From contig NC_052612.1 in NCBI RefSeq assembly GCF_016545825.1, positions 46,607,738 through 46,671,737 on the forward strand: DNA of 64,000 nucleotides, in the 5' to 3' direction. Positions 1 to 12,194 of this stretch are shown here, in pieces. Source of the stretch: Eucalyptus grandis (taxonomy: Eukaryota; Streptophyta; Magnoliopsida; Myrtales; Myrtaceae). Each line of letters starts with the position of its first letter. Within the stretch, counting starts at the first letter, position 1. The notes under the pieces were generated by a model. It did no database searches, was not told where the DNA came from, and saw only the letters and a program-made list of their open reading frames with translations. A program made the translations under genes and the position numbers.

Positions 1-226
1 CGGAAAAAAAGAAGAAGGGAAAACGGAGATGAGAACAGGAAAAGGCGTACCGGCTGGTTCCGGCGGGCCGGGGGCTTGGCTGCGAGCGACGGGCGGAGGC
101 GGAGGCGGAGGTCGGGAGTGAACGGAGGCACCGGTCTGCGTTATTAGGCGAGAGTATAGGCGCCGATGTCGTGGCGGCGGTGAAGATGGCGAGGGCACGG
201 TAGGAGTAGGGAAACGAGGGCCTCAT
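1..226 (-). CDS. Possible first exon of a gene running off the left edge
   Basis: On the minus strand an ATG at 226 opens a frame that stays open for 75 codons to the window edge. The stretch is GC-rich, unlike the AT-rich DNA beside it. The predicted start (MRPSFPYSYRALAIF) is rich in Ser, Ala, Arg and Pro and poor in acidic residues, as in plastid or mitochondrial transit peptides. I do not recognise the protein and no conserved domain is visible in this part. It could equally be a GC-rich 5' leader. Nothing supports a splice donor because the exon would continue past the edge. Confidence 0.3.
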   Translation of the reverse strand, partial: MRPSFPYSYRALAIFTAATTSAPILSPNNADRCLRSLPTSASASARRSQPSPRPAGTSRYAFSCSHLRFPFFFFS

Positions 227-1983
227 GGATTCAATCCGACGGTCGTCGATGTTTCGGAGTGGACGGCTGAGATTGCACTACCTAATAAGTCGAAAATGAA
301 AGAAGGGAAAAAAGATTCAGAAATTTTGTTTGCAGTTTTATTTTCTCCTTTGAAATTCACTTGACTGAGAATATAAATCAAAATAATCTTTCCACTTAAT
401 CTGGAGTTGACGAAATCCATAAAATTTGATTAGAGAGAAGTTGTTTAGTTTCGTAAATTTCTTGCTAGTTTTCACATGCTATGCGATTAATTTTCATTTC
501 TCGTCCGATACCACATACTGATAATAAAATTACTAACTTTGGTGATGTAGAAAAGTAACAAAAAAAATTGACATTCTTTTCTCTTTTTTACATTCTTTTT
601 TCAAACAAAGAAAAGTTAAATGGACATTTTCCCTATTTGTTCACTAATTGAAAGCAAACTTTTATCAAAAAGTCAAAAAACTAAAAGAAAGTTGGAGGAG
701 CGTTCTAAATTTTTGCACATTGAATGCAAGGATGGAGTTGATTATTATTACACTATAAGAAATAATTAAGTAATTATACCTAATGCATTTCTTAATAGAA
801 AGTGGCTAGTTAATTTCTTTATATTACCTTTTCATTTTGTTATAGCCCCACAAATTAGTTAAGTAGCTCCATCAAAATGGTTGCTGAGTAAAAGTCTGGG
901 AACGTGAACTCCGTTGCAAGCAGATTCAGAAAACTTCCCTAGAGGAACATCCTGGAAAACAGCAAAATGCTGTTCTTGTAGCTCGTCTCCATTGTTGTGA
1001 GAAGAGCTAGAAAAGCAAAGAACGAGTTTGCGGAATGGGAAAGTCAAGTCACCTATAGCATTCATCTTTACTCGTGTCTACAATGAGTAGTTGAAAAACC
1101 GTGGAATTTCTTAGGATTCAACACGAACCGTCTCTATCTCTCTCTCTCTCTGTGCATCCCTAGAGCTATCTGGTGCGAGAGCATCACTCATCATCTGTCG
1201 CCGTTCCTAATTCTTCGGCAGGCTGAGGAGGGAAGGGGACAACTAACACCCTGTTCAACCTCGTGCCTATGAATATGATGAATATATCGAGACGATTAAC
1301 AAGCTGCATACTTAGCAGATGAAGAAAATGAAAGTTTTATGACTAGGCCATAAGGCCCATAACTTCTGTTCTTTATCCAAGGGTAAGATGATGGTGAAAC
1401 TAGAATCCTGAACTGATCCGTAAAGAAGGCTATATGTATCATATCATATGCGGCAGGTGACATGCAGGTCCGGTCATATCCAGGATATGGAACAGACATT
1501 CTCAAGATGCAAGATCACTGTAGAACTAGAGTACATTTTCACGACTAAGAGCGTAATTGCTGCCATGACCGTAAGTCTAGCAGCTTCTCAGGTGAATAGT
1601 TTGCTTAACTTAATGATCTTAAGGGCCGCCACCACATCGCGGAAACAAACAGCAAAAGTCAAAATAAGGCAATGGACTCGTAAAAGCTCCTGAGAGAGAT
1701 ATCGTTCTCTTAACAGATGCGGCAATTGGTTTTCATATGGTAAACTTCAGCCAACGAGGTCAAAAAGGTGGGGCAAAATCAATTGAACTTATCCATAACG
1801 CTCTTTCAGTTTCTGCCAATTTAACAGGTCTTAAGCCAAAATTCATAGTCCAGGCAGGCAAATTTACCAATGTTCAAACATCTGCTATTGCGAGCTGATA
1901 AAGGAACCAGGATTTTTTCTGACATAGCTTGTAAAAAAATACAGATCTACCAGGTAGATATGTACAATTAGCAGAGAAGCATA

Positions 1984-2030
<47 letters not shown>

Positions 2031-2061
2031 CTCTCTAAATTATTTATAGAAGAAAAAAATT
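227..2061. other. AT-rich intergenic DNA and HST 3' flank
   Basis: I see no supportable gene between the left-edge frame and the HST stop codon. Open frames here are short and without recognisable domains. The right part should contain the HST 3' untranslated region, including the CT microsatellite at 1988-2027. Confidence 0.5.
1988..2027. repeat. (CT)n microsatellite in the HST 3' flank
   Basis: A pure CT run of about 40 bp lies roughly 35 bp beyond the HST stop codon on the transcribed side. On the HST transcript it reads as a GA tract in the probable 3' UTR. Confidence 0.9.
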
Positions 2062-5000
2062 TCAAATAAAGGGGAATATGATGTACTCTGCATAAAAGAG
2101 ATTCCATATGAATCGATAGTATCCGGCAATTGCTTCCTGCAGAATGCAATTGAATGCCCACGTCAGAGAACAGATATATATAATGATCCATGAAAATCAG
2201 AACCAGGGAATTTTGTAAGTGTAGAAACCTAATTAGACGAAGAAACCATAGATATCTAAATATAAATTGGAGACTTGATATTTCCAACAACAATTTTCAA
2301 CATAAATAGGGGTGCTGCAGCATAATTAGGTGATCTGTGGAAAGAGTAGTCAACAATAGAAAAGTTCAGAGTAGTCGTTCGCACTGCTTGTGAACAAGGA
2401 GGTTTGCAAATGTAGAGGTGGAAATCATATTTCGCCTGCATGATGTCAAAGGTCTCCATTGTTTTTGCACATTGATATTGAGAAAAAAAAAATAGTTAAT
2501 CTATCAATGTTATTTGAGTAGCAGTTAGCAGCTGTAAGATAAAACTATACAGCATGATTTTCTGATTGTCATGACAAGTGTACAGAGAAAACTATTGTCA
2601 AGAGCAATAAAATTTCTTATTTCTCATAGCTGTTATTAGTTTCCTAATCATATACTTTACATTTTCTATTTCAATATTTTGTTATGATTTCTGCACAGTG
2701 CATAGTCTTAATACTGGTTTTATTTGTTTTATAGAGCTTGAATCAGAGTACTCAAAGAGCTGATAGACATGTGCCTTGTCAAGCTGCAGATTGATAACTT
2801 TTACTTTATCAATTTCTCGAGGCATTGATACAGGGTTACTTATCCTCGATACGACAGAATCAGAAAACCCAGATACACCAATCAAATCATTTCACCTTTG
2901 TAGTCGTGGGAAAGAAATACTTTCTGTAAAACATAAACCATGCCTTTTACCTTAGTGTAGTTTGCTCGTTCTAACACCCATGCCTGAAAGAAATAGAGAT
3001 AACCCATACTTCAGGGCACAAATTAATGTAAGCACAACAAGGCACAACAAGACTATCATAGAAGAGCAAAGTTTCTAGGACAGTGCTATAGTGCATCAAA
3101 TAAAGGTAAGCATAAACACACATATCACAGTTGTAGCATGAGATGCTTAACATTATCTGTTTCAGAAAGGCTCTCTATCAGAAATATCGTCATGGATAAT
3201 CCTTGATACCTACAACCCTAGCATTAGATGGTTCAATAGCAAGCTAAAACTGAGGTATACATTTCATACTTTTTTTTTGGTTGAATGATTTTCATATTTA
3301 ACATCCTCAATATTTTGACATATCCTCTGATTTCATCGATTGATTAAAGTGAATTCTCTTTTAGCCAAAAAAGAGAAATTTTCCAACTGTGTTTGACACG
3401 TGAAGTATTCAAGTAAATGCATTGGTTAAAAATCACGCACTTGCATACCACAGCTATGAGCAATGCCAATGCACCCGCACATAGAAATTACAAGTAAGAT
3501 GCCAATTAAATTGTCGTCAGATGCATCTTTTTTCTTTTAACACAGTAGAAACAGCTAATTAATATGATTTTCTGCCACCATAAGTTGTAAAGCAAGGGGA
3601 TAGCAGAAGGAACAGTCAAATTATATAAAAGCAGATAGAATAAGCAATCTGCAGTGCAGTCGTACTTAATAAAATAAAAACATTGTGTAACAGAACATGA
3701 ATGGTGTGGTACAGCAAAAGAAATCGAACAATTAGTAGAACCAGGCGCATGGATCACCGATTGTTAGATATTTTTTCCTTTAGGTTTCATGGACAACATT
3801 ACAACCAATTTAAGTCGTCGCCATCATGGGAAAACTAGTTCTTTCAGAAAGTAACAGAATTATTAAATTCTAAGGCTATACCAAATTTAATAATGGTGGA
3901 GAAGTGAAACTATAATGGAAAATACATACAAGCAGGGAGAGAACCTCACATGCATCAGAATAATAGTAATTGCATGACTATAAAAAGAAAAACAGGATTA
4001 TTATCTCCATGGAGGGATAGATCTTAAACAAACCTGGAAAATCAAGCCCAATGCCAGGATTGAATGTGCAGATATCATTAGGCTACGCCTGAAAGCCTGC
4101 AGAATGTCCACCTTAGTAGTCACTTTTAGGTTCCGTTTGGAAGAGTTGGGAGGTTGGTGTGGAAAATGAAGAAGAATTTAAGATTTTTATGAGATGAAAA
4201 GGAAGGGCAAAGTTAAGTTTTTTTTATCAAAGTACAATTTCCCACCCTCCCAAACAAGGCATTAACTGTCACTTTTGTCAAAGAAAATTAAAATAATATG
4301 TACAGTACACACCTGAGGCATGTAAATTGCAGCAAATATAGCAGCGACATAATTTAGCAGAAGCAGCCCTGAACCTAGGAAAGCAATGTTTCTAACCCCA
4401 AGCTTGGTTGCAAAAGTTGATATCTGAAACCTACAAAACAAAACTATATCAGCCATTTTTGTGTTTCAATTCATTCTCGAATGTTTTGTCCATCTGCACA
4501 AGAAGATAAAGAAACCATAACGATTGCTAGAGCTTGAGATAGCAAGCAAACTAAGCAACAATAATGGCAAAACAACTAGGGTACTTACAATAATATAAGA
4601 TGGTGAAAAAGAAAATACACATTCCAATGATGCCAAGACAGTTTCAGACACCAGGACTATCTACATACATTTTCTGACTGGTTGCTTTATCTTCAAAATA
4701 AGAACGCATTCAACATGATATAGACGATAAATTGAATTTTTCCCACACAAAATTGCGGTAAGAGGAGACGTAGCAGCAATTGCAGCATAAGGAAGCAACT
4801 CACTTGCGATCTCCTTCTACATCTGGAAGATCTTTAGTTATGGCAATGACCAGAGCAAACAGAGTAACAAAGCTCGTGATGAAAGCCACGGGCAAGCTAC
4901 ATGATGAAGTTTAGAGACCAGAGTGTGAGTCAGAAGTTAGGAGATGCAAAAAACTGATTGAAGATCAAATTGAACCAAAACATTCATGAGCCAAGGAGGC

Positions 5001-8000
5001 TTCTGACATAAATAAGAGAATGCATTCAAAGAATGCAGCATGAACAGAGACAGAAAGCTCCTTTTCATACAAGACTTAGCAATAATTACAGCTAAGGATC
5101 ACATGGGAAGAAACTTAAACTGCAAAATAGCTGTCCACTATGGCACTGAGCTGCCTCCAATAATTTCAGACATAATCAGACCACAACCTCGGCATATTCT
5201 ACAAAAGATGCATATGGGAACTGAGATATTGCTACCATAAGCTGTCTCAGCACAGGTACATCACCTTTCGTTTTCATAAATCTTCAAGTCAAAAGGTTCA
5301 GCGTTATATAGCAGGCCTATATAAGTCAACATGTGCTACACTACATTCTGGTATCTAGAATATTAAAGTACCGACACAATGTGCAAGGCATAAACACACC
5401 TCCACTCAAAGGGTAGTCCAAGCGCAGCTCTTGTGGCATGATACACACCAAAATTTAGAAGGAAACCTCGTACCTGCAGCTACCAGTGATGGTTATAATT
5501 TGTTTCTTAGACATTAGATAGTAAGCTTATTTAATCATCATAGTATGTGGACATCAAATAAGAAGCTTATTTCTCACTGATTCTGATATTTCATTCATCA
5601 CCAATCAGGATTCACACATCATTATACATAGAACAAAGATAATATTATGCACTGGTCAAACTGTAACTCCTTTAAACTGAAATAGCCACAAAGGAAGACG
5701 TTAAATTTGAAAACTACACAATGCACATGCAAATCATCTCAGAGTCGTATAATAAGACATTTAACAGAAACTGTCAAGTCTAAAGTTCACGACAGTAACT
5801 TGAATTACCAGCCTAGGAAAGACCTCCAGTTGCATAAACAAAATCCCTTCAATTTTCTCGACTTATGTCCTGCATCTGACATTTGCTAAGCCAAAAAATT
5901 CACTAAAAAATAGCTGGATATAAACAAATAACTGACCTTAGATCAAAGTAGAAAATACCTTTAAATTAAATTGAAGACACATACCATTTAGATAAAGGAA
6001 TTATTAAGTCCGTCTCATAGCATATTCTTCCATTTCAGCCCATTGAAAAATAATCCTCTACTCATTGAAAAACCCAGTGAGCCAATGATATGGCAACACT
6101 TTAAAAAAGCATTGCAAGGCACTCGTACAACAAAGTTACAAAAAGGCAAAAGTAGAAAGGGACTTCACTAGTTTCATGAGTGAAGTTGGACAATGAAACT
6201 AAGAGCTCAAAGTAGAAATGACTGGAAGAATGTGAAAATAAAGAAAGGGAACAAAGAGATAGCAAGAAGATACATCAAAGGTCAATACTCTTTTTTCCCT
6301 TTTACATTAAAAAGGTCAATCTTTTGAAGAGTGATTTGATAGAAACACACACTTAAGATCCCATCACCATGTACACCCACCAGAGCTTACTTGTATTGAG
6401 TTTCCACAATATGAATAGAATGGCGACATTCACATGATTAAGGTACAAACATGGCCAACAACATTGAGAAGTGTTTATTCTATAAACTGCCCTTCCGGCA
6501 TTATGTTACTCTGACTAGGTAGCAGGGTGTTGGCAGGTGCAAATGGGTGGGTGCTTTAATTCCTTCATACCTCTGAATTTGGGACATGTAGAATAGGCAA
6601 AAGTATCGCAAGTACTTGAATAAGTCAATGTATAAAAGAAGACACTATTTTGCATTCTACATGCAGCATCATAGGTGTGGAGTCTGTGGACAGATTAGGA
6701 CTTGCCAAACATTTTGACAATTCTTTTTCTAAGATATTGCGATGAAGTATCCGTTATAGCCTTAGAGGTCATATACCAATACTTTATCAGTTATGGTGCC
6801 AATACAAGTATGGTATCCCCCCAAAAAAGAGTCGAACATAGCACAGAGCAATAACTACAGTTACACCCTATCTATTATTCCACATGGTATTCCTATCGTG
6901 AATACTTACAGATAAATTACTTCTTCACGTGATTCGGATGAGCATTTTTTACAAGGATTGAGCAAAATAATCAGATGGATTTCCAACTTAAACAGTTTTT
7001 TATTTTCATTTCACTATCAGTTCGTAATACCTTAACCATTTCATGCTAAAAGAACAAAGTCGTGTAACAAAATTTCTACCCAAAGCAAAGCTCATCAAGT
7101 TGTACAACCATAGTCCTCCAGCAAGGCACAAAAAGATAAAGTAAATTTTAAACTACTCAATTCTAAGAAAAAGAAAAAAGGCAGAAAATATACCGTGGCA
7201 ATAATAAGAAATGCTGCAACAGGAAATCTCTTCATCCTAAAAGGAGGAACAGAATAGATGGTTCCAAGAAAAAGACCCAAACTGTAAAGAGAAGTGATGA
7301 ATGATCCAAAGTTTGAAGCAACAATCGACAGGCCAGTCACTGCAAAAAATATCACCAAAAGCCAGGCATGTTGAATAGAAAGATCTCCTGCTGCTATAGG
7401 CAAGTAAGGTTTGTTGACCCTGAAATAAGATAAAAAAGATACTAATCATAAAACTGGAGAGGAAGTTGAGGACATTGATCCTCAAAAGCAAAGGCATGAC
7501 AAGAATGTTAATTAAAAAGACCGGACCTCCAAAATAACCATGAGTGCTTGCATGGTACCTCAAACACTGACCTAAATCTGATGTCCAGTAAAAATTGGGA
7601 TGTCCCATTGTTTCATTATGAACACATTCATTCTTTCTCACTTCAAACATCTATGTTGAGGCTGGAAGTAATTTTGCTCTGTTTCTCAGTTCCAATATCT
7701 TGTAACTTTTCAGTTCTTCTCATGCTAGTAATAGTGATGCTGTAACCAACGGCCATCTAGCCAGATATAATTTAATAAAACAATGTCCAAGCAAGCACCA
7801 CGTACTTGTCAATGCCGATATCATATATCTGATTGATGCCGACGATATATCCATTCCCACATATTAGAGCAAAAAGACCAGAGAATGCTTTAAGCAGAAG
7901 AGACCACTTTATCAGGTGCGAGTTCTCAATCAGAGCTCTAGCCACCAATGAACTGTTGATGAGCAAGAATAAGTTCAAGTAAACTGGGGCAAGCAGGGAG

Positions 8001-9433
8001 AGACAGAACATAAGAAAAACTAAAAGTGTTATGATCAGCTAATTGGAAATAACTGTGGCAGCAGGAAAAGAATACTTACAAGGAGCCCAGAGATGTTCCT
8101 CTTATTGTATGAGGTCTTAAAAATCTCCAACATGCATCTTTAAACTCAGAGACTTTACTCAATATAGGATCAGATCCAGCTGCTCCAACTCGAGCACAGG
8201 CCTAGCAGATTGTGTACACTCAATTATGGCACAAGTAAACTAGAAAGACTCTAGGACCCGAGGAATGTCGGTTAATGAAAGTGTGTGATCATGCATCTTC
8301 CGATAGATATGTAACTGAAGCTTTGTCAACTAGTTGATCAAGAATCGTGCATAAGGAAACTCTTTGATTGACTTTTTGAAATCTCAACAGTGATTGTTCT
8401 TCTTATTCAAGGTGAATTATGACAATTGACCAACAAGTTATTTTGGCTTGGTTTAAAGAACACCCTCCTCATCAAGTTGTCCATTAATATCTCCTTTAGT
8501 TTGATATCAAGACACACTTTAGGTATCAAAGTTTTTTCAGCTAGTGAAAACTGCTGCTACATCAAATCCAAGCAGTGATGGGAAACCCTTAGTAGAGAAC
8601 TGCTACTACCACCAAATCCACTACGATCAATAATTCTTAGTGCACACTCAGGTCTATACACTTAAACTGTTTTCCCACTTTTCCTTGGGTGTTGGTCCGA
8701 CAAGTCACATATCTTCGTTAAGCAGTACCCCTCCTAGTAGAGTCTAAATGTTGAGCTGTGCACTTGCACTAGGCAACGGGACAAGCAGGACCACAAATTC
8801 CAGTCACACCACATCTCATCCCAATATCCAGGCAGAACCCGCTACAAACCCCTCGTAGTATGGCACCGGTAGTGCAAAAGCTACAAGTTTGAGAGCAGCA
8901 TTTCATCCAATTCCCATTATTATCATCCTCGCACTCGTGCAACTTAATGTTATGTTGCCTAACTTGTCATCTAGCGAAACGCTACATATCATGTGAAGTG
9001 CATTTCCCAATCAAACAAGCGGCCCGCGAACTCACTCTTTCTTCGTCCAAGGACGAAATTGACAATATTTCAGCTTATCTATCGCACCTAAGAGCCCAAC
9101 GGACAAAGATCTCGCTAGTTCAAAGATCACAAGGACCTGCACAGCTAGCTAGCAAGCCGGAAGCTCAATAGCCAAAATCGACGCGGACCAGAAGAGCGTT
9201 ACCTGGATAAGGCTCCTCCCATCGGATCTTCTCGGGGCAGGTCTCGACCGGCTTTTCGGACTGGACGCGCCGAGCGATGGCGAACTCTGCGAGAACTTGA
9301 AGTAGAGACCGGTGGAGCATTGGCACGTCGGATTGCCGCCGCGCCCATCACGACGGCGAGACGAGGCGGAGCTGCGGAGAGTGGTGATGGCCGGAACGCG
9401 GAGGGAAGACGGACGAGACACTGAGAGCTCCAT
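2062..9433 (-). CDS. HST: Homogentisate solanesyltransferase, plastid (intact copy A, ten exons)
   Basis: HST is a UbiA-family integral membrane prenyltransferase of the plastid envelope. It joins homogentisate to solanesyl diphosphate, the committed step towards plastoquinone-9. Coding exons, in transcript order, are 9433-9203, 8201-8080, 7952-7806, 7419-7194, 5473-5400, 4896-4804, 4430-4313, 4096-4034, 2983-2951 and 2136-2062. All junctions are GT-AG and in phase, giving 1182 bp and 393 residues, close to the plant HST length. Residues 1-77 ([10 protein letters not shown]...) form a Ser/Arg-rich transit peptide. The first Asp-rich prenyl-diphosphate site is in exon 3 ([10 protein letters not shown]) and the second in exon 6 ([11 protein letters not shown]). 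The C-terminus is [18 protein letters not shown] was chosen as start because known HSTs begin this way; an in-frame ATG also lies at 9487, through a GA repeat. Sequence and exon structure distinguish it from homogentisate phytyltransferase. Confidence 0.93.
4131..4265. mobile_element. Small MITE-like insertion in an HST intron
   Basis: The 216-bp intron between the exons at 4313-4430 and 4034-4096 is largely filled by a segment whose ends are imperfect inverted repeats: ccgtttggaagagttgggag on the left and, reverse-complemented, cttgtttgggagggtggg on the right. The middle is AT-rich and non-coding. I cannot define a target duplication. Confidence 0.4.
5474..7193 (-). other. HST intron 4 (also present in copy C)
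   Basis: This large intron separates exon 4 (ends at 7194) from exon 5 (starts at 5473). No gene is visible inside it. The part from about 5655 to 7170 recurs at 25312-26540 in copy C, where roughly 260 bp corresponding to about 6830-7090 are missing. Confidence 0.8.
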
Positions 9434-9458
9434 GAGAGAGAGAGAGAGAGAAAGAGGG
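9434..9458. repeat. (GA)n tract next to the HST-A start codon
   Basis: A GA run directly abuts the HST initiation codon on its 5' side (a CT run on the HST strand). The same tract follows every HST copy at different lengths: short here, interrupted in B (14501-14530), longer in C (about 28872-28901), and longest in D (57077-57133). Confidence 0.85.
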
Positions 9459-12080
9459 TCTGTTTTGGCTCTGCTTCTCGTCCACAAGAACCTTGACGCG
9501 GCATGTTGTATTTTGGTGGTTAATTTTAATTTACCCTTCGACTATGAAAAATCACAAGTCATTTTCTTTTTATTGGTTTCACCACTTTAATACGAGCGCT
9601 CGCATTCAATATCTAATATCTACATCACTTTGATTTCAAGTTTTCCTCAAACAATTACATTGCATAAATACGTTTTAAGACATCTAGCTTAAATTCATGG
9701 GCTAGATGTCCATTCGATTACAGACACTATCCCAGATACTTTTGCAAGCCTTTTACTAGAGGGTTAACTCTCTTCATATTAAAAAAAAAAAAAAAAAAAA
9801 AAAAACCTCTCTTCATGAAGTGGGAGTGGTGAAGAGAAGAAGTAGTCAAATTCTAACCTATCAAACCGATAAGTTAGGTTAGAGTTGGATCAGGTTATAA
9901 ATGGCCCATTCAAAATTGACCCACTTAAAATAAGATCTTCAAAATTGAGGTGATTAATATATGACACATTTATATTTTAAATGGGTCGAATATGAGTTTA
10001 AGATCCATTTTGACAAGTTTAGTCAACCCTATGAGAATGTTCAAGTGTGGGGGAAGATTAGGGCAAGATCGAATAAACCAATTAGTTGGTGTAAGCGAAC
10101 TCTCCCTCTCTTTCCCTCTCTCCCCCTCCTTTATTTTTGACGAATTTATGGATTGAAAGTTAAAATTTTCAAATCACGTTTCTTTTATTGTTTTCATGTA
10201 CTAGCAGTGTCGACTCTCTTTCCACATTTAAATCAGCACGAAGGATCATTTCCGCAAGTGATTGCCGAATATTTCAAGTCCAAAGGTTCTTAAATGGAGC
10301 AAGTAATGCTTTGCATCGCCAAGCTATGGAAGATAAGGCTTCTCCTAGTGCTAAAATCCCATGCTCAAGAGCTCTATGTCTAGTGTCACGGAGGTGAATT
10401 CAAGTCAAGGCCAATGTCTATGAACGTTGGTAACTCCATGGTTGTTTGTCACCTTTTCCCTCTTACTGTTCTTGTTCCGTTTCTTCTGCGTGGTTGTGGA
10501 CTGGAGATCGACGATTCTATGCTTGTTTCAGCTTTATGGTTCTCTTCTGAGTTTCTTCTTACTGAGATGCACTAGAGTTTACATTTGGAAAGTCGTATGA
10601 TTGCTTTTGCCGGCAACTCGTATGATTGCTTTTGCCGGCAACTTCCAGCTTGTTTCTCGGGTGAAGAAAGAGTTATGTACTCGTCAAAAACTTCAAGCAT
10701 GTATGTGATGCGACGGAATTGGCAAAGTGAATGTGATTATAGTGCACTGCACTGCACTTTATTTTGAGCTCGACAAATTAATTTCCATTACATGCTTGTT
10801 AGAAACTTGTTTTCGTTCGTATTAGAAAGGGTTTCCAGGAAATGTTACTTGATTTGTACTGCTTAACCTTGTGAGGCCATCAGCCACAGATTAAGACTGG
10901 ATAATTATCCACGAAGTCAATCCTAGAAACCACATCCACACAGCATCACATGCCCACTTGGTTCAACCTGAAAGCTTGTACGAAACCGGTACATCCACTG
11001 CACATAAACCATCCAAGCCCTGATGCCTGGTGAACCGGACTTCCATTAATTGCAATCCTTTGCGCAGCACGTGACACTAATCGCGAAGCTTTATCTAATT
11101 ACTCCATCTGGATCACCCCGTTATCGGTAGATTATTGGTATGGCTCCCTTAAAAGCATTGTATGACAGAGCTCTTGGAACCCCTATATGTTAGAATGAAG
11201 TGGGAGAAAGAGGACTTAAAATCACACGGATCGCTTGAGATATAGTTCTAGTAATTTGAGATGGGCTTAAAATTGCACAAAGTAGTTGTGGATAACCACC
11301 ATTTGAGTATTTACATGCACCCTTCACAAATACAAATGCTGTTTAATTTTCTTTTTCCCCTATTCTGTGTCAGAGTATTTATGAATTATGCCAACAATCA
11401 TTATCAGCACAGAATAGTGCGATGAATCTCTCTTCTGATTCAAAATCATGATATATTGTGCATCCCCCTATTTCAGTTATGGAACAGATGAAATAAATCA
11501 AAAAATATATTTTTGTTCAAAAATGAAATCTTATGAGAACTGTGCATATCCAATTCATCATTTAGAACCATACCACATCTTGAATCTGATAAAATAGAAT
11601 GAATTGAGACAGTATTTTGTAAATATGTAATTATCTTGAATATATTAACTATTTCTTTATTTTCCAATTGCCTGGAAGGGACAAAAGAAATATCTTATTC
11701 TTTCTTCAACAATTTCTAGTCTCTAGTGGACCTCTCAGTAGGATTTGAAACCACGTATGTAGTTTCAAGCATGGCATTGGACAATAGGCCTGCCAGTCGT
11801 CATGATCCCTTTCAGCAGTCAATAATTTCATTCTCAAATCCCGCCCTGAATATTGATGCTCAACTATCATGAATCTCTGCCTTGTTCTAATGCCTTGTCA
11901 ACTGGTTTGGCAAGTAGCGACCAGCTGCCAGTGAAAGCCATTTCCTGGCTTAATTATTAGGTTCAATTTAATACTCCTCGAGTTAGCCCTGTCCTATTGC
12001 CTAACAGCTCTTTATAAGCCGTGACGTACTAGCATCTGTTCCATTTTAGCACATGCTGTTTGTGTCCGATGCTCAGTATG
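9459..12080. repeat. Block F, copy 1: HST upstream flank
   Basis: This non-coding stretch is the upstream flank of HST-A. It recurs in the same order and orientation at about 14530-17075, 28902-30740 and 57134-58100 (truncated); a tail-like part recurs at 34231-34800. Shared landmarks are a stretch with repeated GGGTCA-type words (about 9850-10050), a stretch around 10165-10560 with short open frames broken differently in each copy, and a tail ending in tccgatgctcagta. Copy 1 alone has a 25-bp tandem duplication at 10593-10642. I find no conserved protein. Confidence 0.8.
9778..9806. mobile_element. Poly(A) micro-insertion with target duplication
   Basis: A segment made of att, 25 A residues and c is bounded by a direct repeat ctctcttcat at 9768-9777 and 9807-9816. 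The homologous place in the other F copies (for example near 14837) has a single ctctcttcat and no A run. This is the form expected of an extremely 5'-truncated poly(A) retroposition by an L1-type machinery; replication slippage with a filler is the alternative. Confidence 0.6.
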
Positions 12081-12117
12081 TTTTTGATGTTGGTAATTTG
12101 TTTATAAAACAAATGAA

Positions 12118-12162
12118 GAGGTATCTTGTCCCACATCGAAAAGATGTGGGACAAGACACCTC
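12118..12162. repeat. Short hairpin at the F1/HST-B junction
   Basis: Two 19-bp arms (gaggtatcttgtcccacat at 12118-12136 and atgtgggacaagacacctc at 12144-12162) are inverted copies with one mismatch around a 7-base loop. The hairpin lies exactly between the end of homology to block F and the start of homology to HST intron 4, so it marks a duplication breakpoint. Confidence 0.85.
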
Positions 12163-12194
12163 AAATCTACGAAAAAAAAAGGCAGAAAATATAC

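Noticed and set aside
7095..7403. Minus-strand frame starting MPIAAGDLS as a separate small gene
   Set aside because: It is exon 4 of HST-A read from an internal Met past its splice donor into the intron. The same applies to 12102-12404 and 26539-26778 in copies B and C.
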